A stretch of DNA of 64,000 nucleotides from Hirschia sp964351655 (lineage in GTDB: Bacteria; Pseudomonadota; Alphaproteobacteria; Caulobacterales; Hyphomonadaceae). The stretch is taken from positions 1 through 64,000 of the forward strand of contig CAYGPD010000001.1 in the NCBI GenBank assembly GCA_964351655.1, read 5' to 3'. The translations under genes were made by a program, and so were the position numbers. The first letter of the stretch is position 1. Every line of letters starts with the position of its first letter. The notes beneath the pieces are model-generated. The model worked only from the letters and a program-made list of their open reading frames with translations. It ran no database searches and was not told where the DNA came from. Positions 16,841-26,036 of this stretch are shown piece by piece.

Positions 16841-18241
16841 TCAGTCGGATGTTTTCTCAAGATTGTGTTCTGATGAAGCCAGTGATTGGACTATAATAAT
16901 GTGTTTGGGAGCACCGTGATGGTCATGTCTCACAACACATTTTTCCTTAATATCTAGAAATTCTCCTAAGCTATTTCGGATACGTAGAGAGTGATCCAAT
17001 GCGTGTGCCTCACCATCTAACAGGGTTTGATAGTCAGTGCGAACACGCTGTATATCGTCGGGGTGAACACGATCAATTTGATCAAAGATGTCGTCTTTTC
17101 TCATTTTAGAATCGTACTGATACAAATTGTGCCATCCTTGAGAATATATGACGGACGCATCCTTAATTTTCCAATCAATAATACCCGCTTCTAGCATATC
17201 ACTGGCGATTTCAGCGCGCGCCAGAACATCGGCTGAATCATTGCGTCTGCGGTCTCGTTTTTGCCATTCATTTTGAATGAGTGAAATGACCAGCAAAAGT
17301 CCAAGTATTCCGGGGCCAATAAAGGTGAGAATCTCCAAGCCGGCCTTTTTCAAAACAAACCACGAGCTAATGGGTTTGCTAGTATATATGACGCGAAGAT
17401 CATTGGAGGATATACCAGATTCAACGCTCAGAAACGGTGTGTTGTCCTGAGTCGCAAGCGTGTTTGTGTGTGTTTCACTTATTGGGAATAATGATGCATC
17501 ACTGCCTGAAAAGTTGAGACGTTTTTGGGAAGTTCCAGCAATTCCATACGTTGAGAGAATGTTTCGATCCCGATCAATAAGATAGCCGGTATCTATTTCC
17601 CAAGCCATTATGCTTTGAGGAATTAGCAGGTTATCTAACACCTTGTTTTCCAGTGCAAATATAACTGTGATGTTCTTTAATGCGCTCGGTCGCTGGAATA
17701 TGAGAATATCATCATTCAGAACGCGGACGACGTTGAGTCTATCTGACAATAACTCGGCTGACTTTTGTAAAGGTGGTGCAGTTCTATACGTCTCTTTAGT
17801 CGGAGTGGAATTGTTATCACCATTGGTGAGTTGAAAGAGTATTCTGTCGTTTTCATCAACCAGCATAATTGCTTTTATTTGGGTGTTTTCTAAGTGATGA
17901 AATACGTCGCGTCGTGCGTTTCTTAATTGTTCAGGAGACGTTGGATTATTGACCACACTAGAAAAAATTGGAGTAAGCTCCAATGATGTAACTTTTAAGG
18001 AACTAAGTAGATTGTCGACTTTAAGAGAACCGATTTGGGCTGTCGATCGTAAATCATGCTCAAAGTCTTTTGTGATTTTTTGACCCGTTAGATACACAAA
18101 AAATGCAAGACCTATAAAACAGGTGATAAATGCCATCGCATATAGAGATATGATGAGGACAGGAGAGGATAAGTCTCTGACACGACTAGATTTAAATATC
18201 TCTGGAGTTGTACGGTTTATCATAATTAAACTACCAAACAT
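16841..18241 (-). CDS. membrane sensor with PAS domain and no output domain, end of bcs operon
   Basis: 466-residue protein: cytosolic start, membrane helix (VLIISLYAMAFITCFIGLAF), a periplasmic sensor domain of about 250 residues, a second helix (ILTFIGPGILGLLLVISLI), then one PAS domain (ASDMLEAGIIDWKIKDASVI and IDRVHPDDIQRVRTDYQTLL). It stops shortly after the PAS fold. No GGDEF, EAL, histidine kinase or other output domain is visible, which is odd for such a sensor. The start overlaps the preceding gene by 11 nt, so it is the fourth gene of the cellulose operon. It could signal through protein contact or be a truncated cyclase/kinase. Confidence 0.72.
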   Translation of the reverse strand: MFGSLIMINRTTPEIFKSSRVRDLSSPVLIISLYAMAFITCFIGLAFFVYLTGQKITKDFEHDLRSTAQIGSLKVDNLLSSLKVTSLELTPIFSSVVNNPTSPEQLRNARRDVFHHLENTQIKAIMLVDENDRILFQLTNGDNNSTPTKETYRTAPPLQKSAELLSDRLNVVRVLNDDILIFQRPSALKNITVIFALENKVLDNLLIPQSIMAWEIDTGYLIDRDRNILSTYGIAGTSQKRLNFSGSDASLFPISETHTNTLATQDNTPFLSVESGISSNDLRVIYTSKPISSWFVLKKAGLEILTFIGPGILGLLLVISLIQNEWQKRDRRRNDSADVLARAEIASDMLEAGIIDWKIKDASVIYSQGWHNLYQYDSKMRKDDIFDQIDRVHPDDIQRVRTDYQTLLDGEAHALDHSLRIRNSLGEFLDIKEKCVVRHDHHGAPKHIIIVQSLASSEHNLEKTSD

Positions 18242-20801
18242 CCCTGTTGAGTGGGTCAGAATTGAAGTGTCGACTTGTCACAGATGAACGCCCTGCGGGA
18301 GTGAAACGTAAGGTTAAGCCTACTCGTAAGTCCTGAAATGCGTCCGATGATACTGCGCTAGCTGCCGCTTCTATTGACCATTTTGAACTCAAGCGATGAG
18401 CGGCTACGACATCCGCGGAAACAGCAATTCCAGTATTTTGAGAACCTGAGAATTGATTTAGATTTGTGTTTTCGAGTGGAAGAATGTCTGCTGCATCTGT
18501 CTTTACAGTTTCGTAGGCTGTAGACGCATTAAAGCGCACCACGGTTTGACGTGCCTCAAGAGTTTGAGCATGCATGCTTACACCGGCGCGATGGTGCTCT
18601 TGTGGGCTGAAATATCCACCATGACCAACGGTATGGAAATTTGTGTTTCTATCGTAACTATCGAAGCCATAAAAAGGACCAGCTGCAATATATTCAAACG
18701 ATTGGTGCTGAAACGACTTAGTGCCTGACAGGCTCGCACCCAAGTGATTATTATCTATAATGTTTTGTCCAGTAATATCACTCGCATTTGCAGCGAGCGT
18801 TAGCGTGGTTTGATTGTAGAAGGATTTTGAAGCTTGCGCTTTTATTCCGGTCTCGACAGCGAGGCCATATGTTATATCCGTGCTTGGGTCTTTTCGTCCT
18901 AAAAGCGACGTTAAGCTATCATCTTTGGACGCAGCGTAGAGGCTTGCTTTTAATTGGATATTTTTATTGGAAGGTCGATGAAGAACAGTTAAATCGCCAA
19001 TTGGCCGGGTAGAGGTGACCTTATTAATTGGAGTCGTACTTATTCTCGCAGATAACTGCGTTTCACCTTCGCGAACCCAAGAAATAAACGGGGATACGCC
19101 TTCAGATTTTCCATCACTATTTGCTTGTCCTGGAATACCGACAGCGGCACTATTATCGGCAGATCCAGCATTGGCCGAGATTGTTGCAATCCCAGCTTCA
19201 AAAATATGTGTATCCCAAGTTTTACCCAAGGAGGTGCGGCTCATGGTTGCTGTGAGTTTATTTTCTCCAGTGTTGCCACTTGTGTTTCGGTAAGAAACGG
19301 CTTGAGATAACCAAATTTTATTTATATTTTTCAATTCTTTATAGGTTTCAGGATCGCTATGTAACGCGGTTGAAAAGTCATTTCTAGAAAATGCACTTTT
19401 CGCTTTTGAAGCGTTTAATTTTTGCATTATCGGTCCTCCGACGAGGTCTGATAACGTTTGCAGCTGATCCATTTGTTGATTTGCGCTGGCTGCGAAGAAT
19501 AGCCCTTCGCCAGATTCTTCGTCTTGAAGATCTAAATAAAGTGATGTGAAATTTTCTTGTGCTGCGTCGAATTTCCCGAGGTGGTATTGTGACCATGCCT
19601 GACGCATTTTTGCATCGCGTGGGGATGCACCATTAGCTGCAGCAGTTTGAGCTAGATTTTCAGCAAGAGAGAAGTTTTTGTTTTCATATGCATTTTTTGC
19701 CATCCCAAGCCAAGCAACACCAATTAAAGGTTGAGCGTCTGTTTGCTTTATGGGGGATATATTCGCAGCAAGTTCTGCGTGGTGTAGGGCTGTATTCCAG
19801 TTTTGGATGTCAATTGCTTGCTGGGCAAGTTGGAGGTGAGCACTCGATTTAAGGGCTGACCATTTGGCAGCCAACGCACTGTTTATATCGAAATTTTGAG
19901 AGAGAACAAAATCCAAATTTCCCAAATAGAAAGCGCTAAGTGTTTGTCCATAAAGGATTTCTTCATCCGCTTTGAGAGCAAGGGAATCGGTAAAGGCGTG
20001 ATATGCTAAAGCCGGATCATTTTCGAGGACAGCCCAACCGAGTTGATTTAACATGTCTGGACTAGAGATTTCATCTGCAATTTTTAGTGCTGACAACCAA
20101 TCATCATTTGCGAAGAATACCTGAAATTCTTTGTTTTTAATAGATTTTTCGAGTTCTACCCAGCCGTTGACTGTCTCAGGTGTAAGGGTTTTTCCTTTCA
20201 GGTGAGAACGGATGTCTAACAGGTCGTCTAGCTCCAAATGTTGCGCGGCGTTTTGAAGGATGTTGTTCACTCTGTCAGGTGAATCGCATAGTTTAAGAGC
20301 CGAAAGTTGGTATTTTACGAGGTTGGCAGTCGTCTGTTGGTTGGCTAGTGCTTGCGTGCGTGCCCAGTGGTCGCCGCTGCTAAGGCAATGCGAGGTATCT
20401 GCTGTTGCACTGAGTATGCCCTGCCAGTCCTCTGCTTTTACCATGTCGGCAATTTTGCTGTCGTGCTGCCCGTTTTGCAGCGTTGTGGTGAGGTTTATAG
20501 GGGGAGTCCAATCAGGATAAGTTTCCTTTATTAGCAGTAGGAGCGCTTCTGCTTTGGACCATTGCCCGTTTGATATTGCGTCCCAAACGGATTGGGCATT
20601 TACCTGAGTTTCGACAGTTGGGTTATTTGCGGAATTTGTGTTTTCTTTGGCGATATCCAAAGCGACCGCTGGAATACCCAATCGTGTCACACTAATGGAA
20701 TTAGGTGCTTCAGCGTGGGATGGGATAAGGCTGCTCAAACTCATTGAGACAGCCAATCCAACGATTAATTTATGACGGTTATGACGAATAAAGCGAGACA
20801 T
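18231..20801 (-). CDS. TPR-rich outer-membrane protein of the cellulose operon (BcsC-like)
   Basis: 856 residues with a signal peptide (SSLIPSHAEA cleavage region). Roughly the first 500 residues of the mature protein are helical repeats of TPR type (for example WSALKSSAHLQLAQQAIDIQ and WNTALHHAELAANISP). The C-terminal third is rich in alternating polar/hydrophobic strands and ends in an aromatic residue, as outer-membrane barrels do. This order matches BcsC, which exports cellulose through the outer membrane, although direct family signatures are weak and it is shorter than E. coli BcsC. It starts immediately after bcsB with no spacer and overlaps the PAS sensor gene. Confidence 0.72.
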   Translation of the reverse strand: MSRFIRHNRHKLIVGLAVSMSLSSLIPSHAEAPNSISVTRLGIPAVALDIAKENTNSANNPTVETQVNAQSVWDAISNGQWSKAEALLLLIKETYPDWTPPINLTTTLQNGQHDSKIADMVKAEDWQGILSATADTSHCLSSGDHWARTQALANQQTTANLVKYQLSALKLCDSPDRVNNILQNAAQHLELDDLLDIRSHLKGKTLTPETVNGWVELEKSIKNKEFQVFFANDDWLSALKIADEISSPDMLNQLGWAVLENDPALAYHAFTDSLALKADEEILYGQTLSAFYLGNLDFVLSQNFDINSALAAKWSALKSSAHLQLAQQAIDIQNWNTALHHAELAANISPIKQTDAQPLIGVAWLGMAKNAYENKNFSLAENLAQTAAANGASPRDAKMRQAWSQYHLGKFDAAQENFTSLYLDLQDEESGEGLFFAASANQQMDQLQTLSDLVGGPIMQKLNASKAKSAFSRNDFSTALHSDPETYKELKNINKIWLSQAVSYRNTSGNTGENKLTATMSRTSLGKTWDTHIFEAGIATISANAGSADNSAAVGIPGQANSDGKSEGVSPFISWVREGETQLSARISTTPINKVTSTRPIGDLTVLHRPSNKNIQLKASLYAASKDDSLTSLLGRKDPSTDITYGLAVETGIKAQASKSFYNQTTLTLAANASDITGQNIIDNNHLGASLSGTKSFQHQSFEYIAAGPFYGFDSYDRNTNFHTVGHGGYFSPQEHHRAGVSMHAQTLEARQTVVRFNASTAYETVKTDAADILPLENTNLNQFSGSQNTGIAVSADVVAAHRLSSKWSIEAAASAVSSDAFQDLRVGLTLRFTPAGRSSVTSRHFNSDPLNRDVW

Positions 20802-23012
20802 TTAGGGCTGGTTCCGCTTTCTCATATAGCGAGCTACGAATGCGAGAATTGAGGCAACTCCAAACAATAGACCGCCCATCACAAGCAACCATTTCAACGG
20901 TGTTTTGGCGTTGTGGAAGGCTATACGCTCAGACGCTTCTAGGTTACCGACAAAATAGGTCTTTTCTGGTGTTTGTGTTGCGAAGGTTGAAGGCTTTTCT
21001 CGCCAGACAGCTGCGCCGCCCTCCAATTGACTCCAGTGACTCGATGCAACAAGGTTTTTGACAGAATCCTCAAGTGTAGAATTGCTCTGTGCCATCACGA
21101 CTGTGAGAAGTGTTTCTTTCGCTGAAGGGTTTTCGCCGGATAAAATAGCTCCATTACGGCCCAGACTTGCTAGCTCAAATATTCTTTTGTGTTGTCCATG
21201 GTTTTGTGGAGTCAGGATAAAAGGTGTTTTTAAAATCGGATCCAGAGCAGATTTTGTTCCGATGAGCATTGTGTTATTTGCGGGTGGAACAAGTCCAAAA
21301 TCCATATCTACATTGCTAAACCAAGCATCATGACTTTGTCCAAGTTTGGCTGCCATCATCCAGACAGCAGCTAAATTTTGACTCGTTGGTTCAGCGGCCA
21401 GAATTGAGAATTTTTCAGCTTCAACGCCTGAATAGGGATAGCCAGTTTCTCTCATGAGTTTGAGATTGGGAAGCTCAACATAAGTTTGTGCGTCGGGTAG
21501 CCGAATAATGGATGTTCCTTCCAGAATGAAGGCAAGGTTTCTCAGATTACGAGTCGCGCATTGACCCTCTTGAGCCTTGTTCAATTCTGCTTTGAAACTG
21601 ACTGTATTGGGGCCGGCTTTTAATGTGCGCGCTGGAAGTGAAATTTTGTATCCGGCAGTCGCTGCGCCATTGGGATCGGAAAGCGCAATAGCTTTTCTGA
21701 ACACGTCATTGATGAAAATGTTTAAAACTGAATCCGGATTTTGAGCGGCACCATATGCAAAGTCTAATTCTAATTCGACTTCATCTTGCTCGGTTGCAAA
21801 ATAATTCGCGGGTATTTCAAAATTGAGTGCTGCTTGCGCAAATTGCGTTCCGGTAATTGAAGTTGTTGGAAGGCCCAAATCTTCAAAAGCATAGGATTTT
21901 CCTGTCTGAAGCGGAGCGCGAGCTGCAAAATTGCCATTTGAAACAGCATCAGCTTGTGTGATGCGTGCTTCATTTGCATCTGCAAACGGGAATGAGCTTA
22001 GACCGAGTGCATCAATTGCGCGGTTGACGCTTTGAGTTGTGTGACCACTTGCGACAATGATGAAGCGAGTAGGGTCCATTGGTGAGGGACCAATTGCTAA
22101 ATACCCTTCATCTTGAGCAACATCAGTGGGAGCTATTGAAAGATATTGTCCGATCTCTTCAAACGTTCCAACCAATATCAAGTCAGATTCAGGTGTGGTT
22201 GTTTGAAGATATGGAGCAGGGCCACTTGTTGTTTCAGGTTCAAAGCGTGTGGCTTTAGAATGAGTGATATTTGGAATTTGATAGTCAAGCCTGTTGGCAA
22301 TTGCCTGACTTACCAACGCCCCCCATTTGAGGTGGCTTTTATTGATATTTTCGCTCGTAATTATGCCGATATTGTCTATGCCTGCGATACCTGGTGTGAT
22401 GGCGGCATCAAGGTCTGCAAGCGTACCGACAAAAGGGCGACGTGTGTAAGTAAACTCTATCGTGGAACGCAGAGTATCAATATCGGTCCACAGTTCTGGA
22501 GAGGTGGGGTCCTGACATTCATAGGTGTGGCGCTGTACTGCGTTTAGTTCGATGGCGTTGAAGCCTGATTTAAATGTTTGAGAGTCCAAAGCTATTTCAT
22601 CAAGCACTGCTGTTTGAGTTGTCGAAGCTTCCAATTGAGCAATAAATTGCTGGTTTATCGACACGCGCAGGTGTGGAGCCATGTCTTTCATTGCGCTGGA
22701 AGACGCATGACGCAGCAATAGGCGTGCATCATCAATGCGTGCTTGGGGAGCGATATTTACATATAATGCATCAGTTGCATCTGCGCCTGTAAGGTGAATA
22801 CCGCCTTGTGCTGCTCTGAATACTGACAACGGTGCGCGTACTTTATAGCTGCCATTGTCTAACTTTTCCGTTTGTATCTTCGAAGGTGCTTCATAGCGCG
22901 CGTATACGTCTGCAAAGGGTTGTGCAGGCGTAGAAACAGGGGGCGTTTGAGCATCGGCGGAGATACCGAGGAATAGAGCGGCATAGAGTGGGCTAAAGAA
23001 TAACTGTTTCAT
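20802..23012 (-). CDS. bcsB: cellulose synthase regulatory subunit BcsB
   Basis: Periplasmic, membrane-anchored partner of BcsA that guides the glucan chain. The 736-residue protein has a signal peptide ending near SADAQ, two carbohydrate-binding/flavodoxin-like repeats, the characteristic RHTYECQDPTSPELWTDID stretch, and a C-terminal membrane anchor (WLLVMGGLLFGVASILAFVA) followed by basic residues. The ATG overlaps the bcsA stop by 4 nt, showing translational coupling and a fixed BcsA:BcsB ratio. Confidence 0.92.
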   Translation of the reverse strand: MKQLFFSPLYAALFLGISADAQTPPVSTPAQPFADVYARYEAPSKIQTEKLDNGSYKVRAPLSVFRAAQGGIHLTGADATDALYVNIAPQARIDDARLLLRHASSSAMKDMAPHLRVSINQQFIAQLEASTTQTAVLDEIALDSQTFKSGFNAIELNAVQRHTYECQDPTSPELWTDIDTLRSTIEFTYTRRPFVGTLADLDAAITPGIAGIDNIGIITSENINKSHLKWGALVSQAIANRLDYQIPNITHSKATRFEPETTSGPAPYLQTTTPESDLILVGTFEEIGQYLSIAPTDVAQDEGYLAIGPSPMDPTRFIIVASGHTTQSVNRAIDALGLSSFPFADANEARITQADAVSNGNFAARAPLQTGKSYAFEDLGLPTTSITGTQFAQAALNFEIPANYFATEQDEVELELDFAYGAAQNPDSVLNIFINDVFRKAIALSDPNGAATAGYKISLPARTLKAGPNTVSFKAELNKAQEGQCATRNLRNLAFILEGTSIIRLPDAQTYVELPNLKLMRETGYPYSGVEAEKFSILAAEPTSQNLAAVWMMAAKLGQSHDAWFSNVDMDFGLVPPANNTMLIGTKSALDPILKTPFILTPQNHGQHKRIFELASLGRNGAILSGENPSAKETLLTVVMAQSNSTLEDSVKNLVASSHWSQLEGGAAVWREKPSTFATQTPEKTYFVGNLEASERIAFHNAKTPLKWLLVMGGLLFGVASILAFVARYMRKRNQP

Positions 23013-25189
23013 ATTTTTACCGTTCTAAGTATTTCGGTTAGATGTTCAAAAGCGCGTACGACGCTGGTTCTGATGAGGAAGTAGACGCTGCCAAACATGT
23101 TGTTGGAGCTAGAGCGAACTTCTTGGAATTGGCTCCAGCTTTTGCTGTTTGAATAGACGAGAGAAACAATGGCTTTCCATTGTGCGGCTGTTTCGAGTTT
23201 GAAACTCAATCCCACAAGGATTTTTCCATTCTTTTGGAATACGGAGCGCACCTCTAGATCAAGTATGCGACTATCTGGACTACCGAGATCTTTGGCGTTT
23301 ATTTGTACAGATTCGCCAATTTCCAATATGTCTACAAATTCCTTTGTAAATTCGATTCCCATACCGTGTACGGAAAGATCAGTTGCCACCGTCCGGAAGG
23401 ATTCCCCTTCGATTATAATAGATATTTCCGTATTACGTTCGATACGGGGGAAGGCGCGGCGTTGAGACCGCTCAAATAGAACGCCTAAGGCACCAAGAAG
23501 AAGGATAAGGTGGAAGGTATTCCACATGAGGCCTGCTGCCATGAATCCTGCATTTTGTGGATCCAATACCATACGAATTATGCCAGCAATTTCTCCTAGC
23601 AAAACGATACTGATGATCCAATAAAAGGGGAGTGCTAAGGGGGAGATGAAGTTGGTATCTAGATCTTCGCCCTTTGGTGTTACGGCAAATGTGGGTGCGC
23701 GTGGATTGCGGAACACTTCCAAGATTGCGCCCGCGCAATGCACAGATTGAATAATCTCATACAATTCCGAAGCAAAAACCCAGCGACTTTTCCCATATAG
23801 GGCCGAAGACAATAGGATTGCACCTACAATATGCGGGCCGCCATAAGCGACGAAATCTGAAAAGGAGGCATCATACACTTGGATACCAAGTATAAGATAA
23901 AGTAGCGGCGCGAATACAAATGCCATCCGAGCAAGCGGAAAAAACCAGAAGAAACAGGAATTAAGATATCCAAGGCGCTGAGAAAGGGACAATCCCTTTT
24001 TAAGCAGTGGATTTTTTAAAATGAAAATTTGCGCCATGCCTTGTGCCCAACGCATACGTTGAACAATGAAGCCAGAAAAAGTTTCAGGGGAAAGACCCGC
24101 CACCATAGGCTGGGCAACGTAAGCGCTGCGATATCCACGCGAATGCAATTCCAACGCAGTTTCTGCATCTTCTGTGATGGTGTCGCCTTGGATGCCACCA
24201 ATTTCAAGGATATATTTACGGCGCAATATAGCGGCTGATCCGCAAAAGAAAGACGCATTATATCCATCCAACCCTTTTTGAATGATGTTGTAAAACATCT
24301 CATTCTCGCTTGGCATATCGTTGAAAGTGCCGAGGTTTCTTTCGAGAGGGTCAGGGTTTAAGAAAAAGTGAGGCGTTTGGACCAGAAACAACTTTTCGTC
24401 TTTAGTAAAATGCCCAACGGTCCGCGTGAGAATATCGCGTGTGGGAACATGGTCCGCATCAAGAATGAGGATAAGTTCACCATGTGTGTGCTCAAGTGCG
24501 GCATTGATATTGCCCGCTTTCGCATGCTCATTTTTCTCGCGGGTTAGATAAGTTGCACCGGTACGTTCGCAGAGCTTTTTCAGATCAATACGGCGTTGGA
24601 TGGCGGCTTCAGCTTTCTCGGTATCGGGCTGATTGCATTTTTGCTCTGTTCCACCATCATCAAGGACATAAATATTGAGCTTGTCCGAAGGGTAGTTGAT
24701 GGCTGTTGCGGCGCGCACAGTCACTTCTAAGAGGTTTTCATCTTCGTTGTATGTAGGGATAAGTACGTCAACGCTGGGACATTTATCTATTGAGACGGGC
24801 GCAGGCTGGGGAGAACGCTCAAATACATCGACCGACAAAAATGTTGAGAGAAGTAGGATCACAAATCCATAAATCTCAGCACCAAAGAGAACTAATCCAA
24901 ATACAAAGGGGAGGATGTCATCAGTCGGAAGCGTTTCAGAGGCGCGCCACAGAATATACCGCGTTGAGGTAAACACTGTTAGAAGGAAGAGAAAAACGCG
25001 GATGGGTCCGGAGGGCGGCTTGATCCAGTTGACGACAAAAAAGATGATGACTGTCACACTCGCCAAGAGAACTTGTGTATCTAGTTCTAGGGGAGTTGCA
25101 GATAGAATTGACACAAACAGCAGCGAAAGAACGGCGGTGACCGTCTTTAGGGAGGCGTATTTGTTGCCTGTATACTGTTGGTTGTGCAT
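23009..25189 (-). CDS. bcsA: cellulose synthase catalytic subunit BcsA (PilZ domain)
   Basis: Processive family 2 glycosyltransferase making beta-1,4-glucan from UDP-glucose. The 726-residue membrane protein has an N-terminal helix cluster, then the D,D,D,QxxRW set: VDVLIPTYNED, LDADHVPTRD, TITEDAETAL and QRMRWAQG. More helices and a C-terminal PilZ domain follow, with RRAFPR (RxxxR) and DLSVHGMGIEF (D/NxSxxG), so it should be activated by cyclic di-GMP. First gene of the four-gene operon; no bcsZ cellulase or bcsD is adjacent. Two small ORFs lie upstream. Confidence 0.95.
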   Translation of the reverse strand: MHNQQYTGNKYASLKTVTAVLSLLFVSILSATPLELDTQVLLASVTVIIFFVVNWIKPPSGPIRVFLFLLTVFTSTRYILWRASETLPTDDILPFVFGLVLFGAEIYGFVILLLSTFLSVDVFERSPQPAPVSIDKCPSVDVLIPTYNEDENLLEVTVRAATAINYPSDKLNIYVLDDGGTEQKCNQPDTEKAEAAIQRRIDLKKLCERTGATYLTREKNEHAKAGNINAALEHTHGELILILDADHVPTRDILTRTVGHFTKDEKLFLVQTPHFFLNPDPLERNLGTFNDMPSENEMFYNIIQKGLDGYNASFFCGSAAILRRKYILEIGGIQGDTITEDAETALELHSRGYRSAYVAQPMVAGLSPETFSGFIVQRMRWAQGMAQIFILKNPLLKKGLSLSQRLGYLNSCFFWFFPLARMAFVFAPLLYLILGIQVYDASFSDFVAYGGPHIVGAILLSSALYGKSRWVFASELYEIIQSVHCAGAILEVFRNPRAPTFAVTPKGEDLDTNFISPLALPFYWIISIVLLGEIAGIIRMVLDPQNAGFMAAGLMWNTFHLILLLGALGVLFERSQRRAFPRIERNTEISIIIEGESFRTVATDLSVHGMGIEFTKEFVDILEIGESVQINAKDLGSPDSRILDLEVRSVFQKNGKILVGLSFKLETAAQWKAIVSLVYSNSKSWSQFQEVRSSSNNMFGSVYFLIRTSVVRAFEHLTEILRTVKI

Positions 25190-25338
25190 TTCTTTTGCAA
25201 TCTAAACGGGATTAAATCTCGTGTATTTATTGCAAATTAAGCTAAATATTTAAGCCTTAGCGCGCGCATGAATTCAATCAAACTCGTTTACGATTACGAA
25301 TTTGCAACTGTAAATTAAATAGATGGATCTGTTAATCT

Positions 25339-25473
25339 TCAGTAGGCGATGCCTAGGATTACGCTAGAAAAATCGCGAAATGACGTCAGTGAAATGCTTA
25401 ACAGCATAATCATCCCACAAATTTTTGTGAGGTTAACTAAGTCATCTTTGGAGTTTTTGAATTTAGTGGTCAT
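25339..25473 (-). CDS. putative 44-aa membrane peptide
   Basis: Unrecognised. The minus strand encodes a polar lysine-rich start (MTTKFKNSKDDLVNLTKICG) followed by a hydrophobic stretch (MIMLLSISLT) and a short tail ending in TGA. Its ATG overlaps the stop of the upstream 62-aa ORF (ATGA), and AAAGGTGA lies at good distance before it, which together argue for real, coupled translation. It points toward bcsA, with about 150 nt between. The size suits a small regulatory membrane peptide; function unknown. Confidence 0.35.
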   Translation of the reverse strand: MTTKFKNSKDDLVNLTKICGMIMLLSISLTSFRDFSSVILGIAY

Positions 25474-25658
25474 GGCGTTATCACCTTTTCATTTTGTCCA
25501 GTAATAGCATGGGCTGGTAAATAAAAGTGCCGCCGATCTTCATCATTTTTTTGGAAATTTCTTTTTAGTCTTTGAATGATGATTAAACATAACTCAGTCT
25601 CGACTAAGGTTTGGTCCTTCGTCTCCAAAGAAATTATGTGCTTTATATGGGAAGCCAT
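25470..25658 (-). CDS. putative 62-aa small protein upstream of bcsA
   Basis: Unrecognised. It starts MASHIKHIISLETKDQTLVE, continues with a hydrophobic/basic helix (LCLIIIQRLKRNFQKND) and ends AHAITGQNEKVITP. An AGG ten bases before the ATG is the only ribosome-binding signal. It is joined to the following 44-aa ORF by a 4-nt ATGA overlap. The pair lies in the 820-nt space between bcsA and a divergent TonB receptor gene and has the orientation of the bcs operon. Confidence 0.35.
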   Translation of the reverse strand: MASHIKHIISLETKDQTLVETELCLIIIQRLKRNFQKNDEDRRHFYLPAHAITGQNEKVITP

Positions 25659-26036
25659 TCAGCGCCTGAATGTACTGCGAAATCGAAAATTTCCACCACA
25701 TTTATTTTTATTCTTTAAGAATTTGGAACTTTTTTGACGAAATGTAGGACCTTATTGGCATCAGTTTCATTATTTCTATCAGCTTTTTTGGGAAGACATG
25801 AATTGACGTTTAAAAATGTGCTTTTGGAGCAACATTTAGACAATTGAAGATGTGTGAAGAAACAATTCTGTGAGCTGTAGTTTAGCATATATTATTGTTT
25901 TTTAGTGTTTTTTGTAGAATTCGAACTTTAAGTCCGGACAAATTAAAACATCAATTGCCATTTGGTAAAAAAGATATACCATTTGAGAATAATAAGAAAA
26001 TGGGAGAGGTAAATGTCCATTAACGGGAGAGGTTAT
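25659..26036. promoter_or_regulatory. AT-rich divergent intergenic region upstream of TonB receptor
   Basis: No convincing gene. The stretch is very AT-rich and should carry the promoter of the receptor gene on the right. Just before that gene a CCATTTG heptamer occurs twice about 20 nt apart, within the context TTGGTA...TACCATT, a weak dyad. A GGGAGAGGT ribosome-binding sequence occurs twice, before the ATGs at 26013 and 26037. Confidence 0.35.

Noticed and set aside
16731..16919. 62-codon plus-strand ORF with GACGAGG before the ATG and a hydrophobic N-terminal half
   Set aside because: Its last 79 nt run antisense through the PAS sensor gene, no family pattern was seen, and the hydrophobicity can come from AT-rich non-coding DNA. 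Kept only as a remote possibility.
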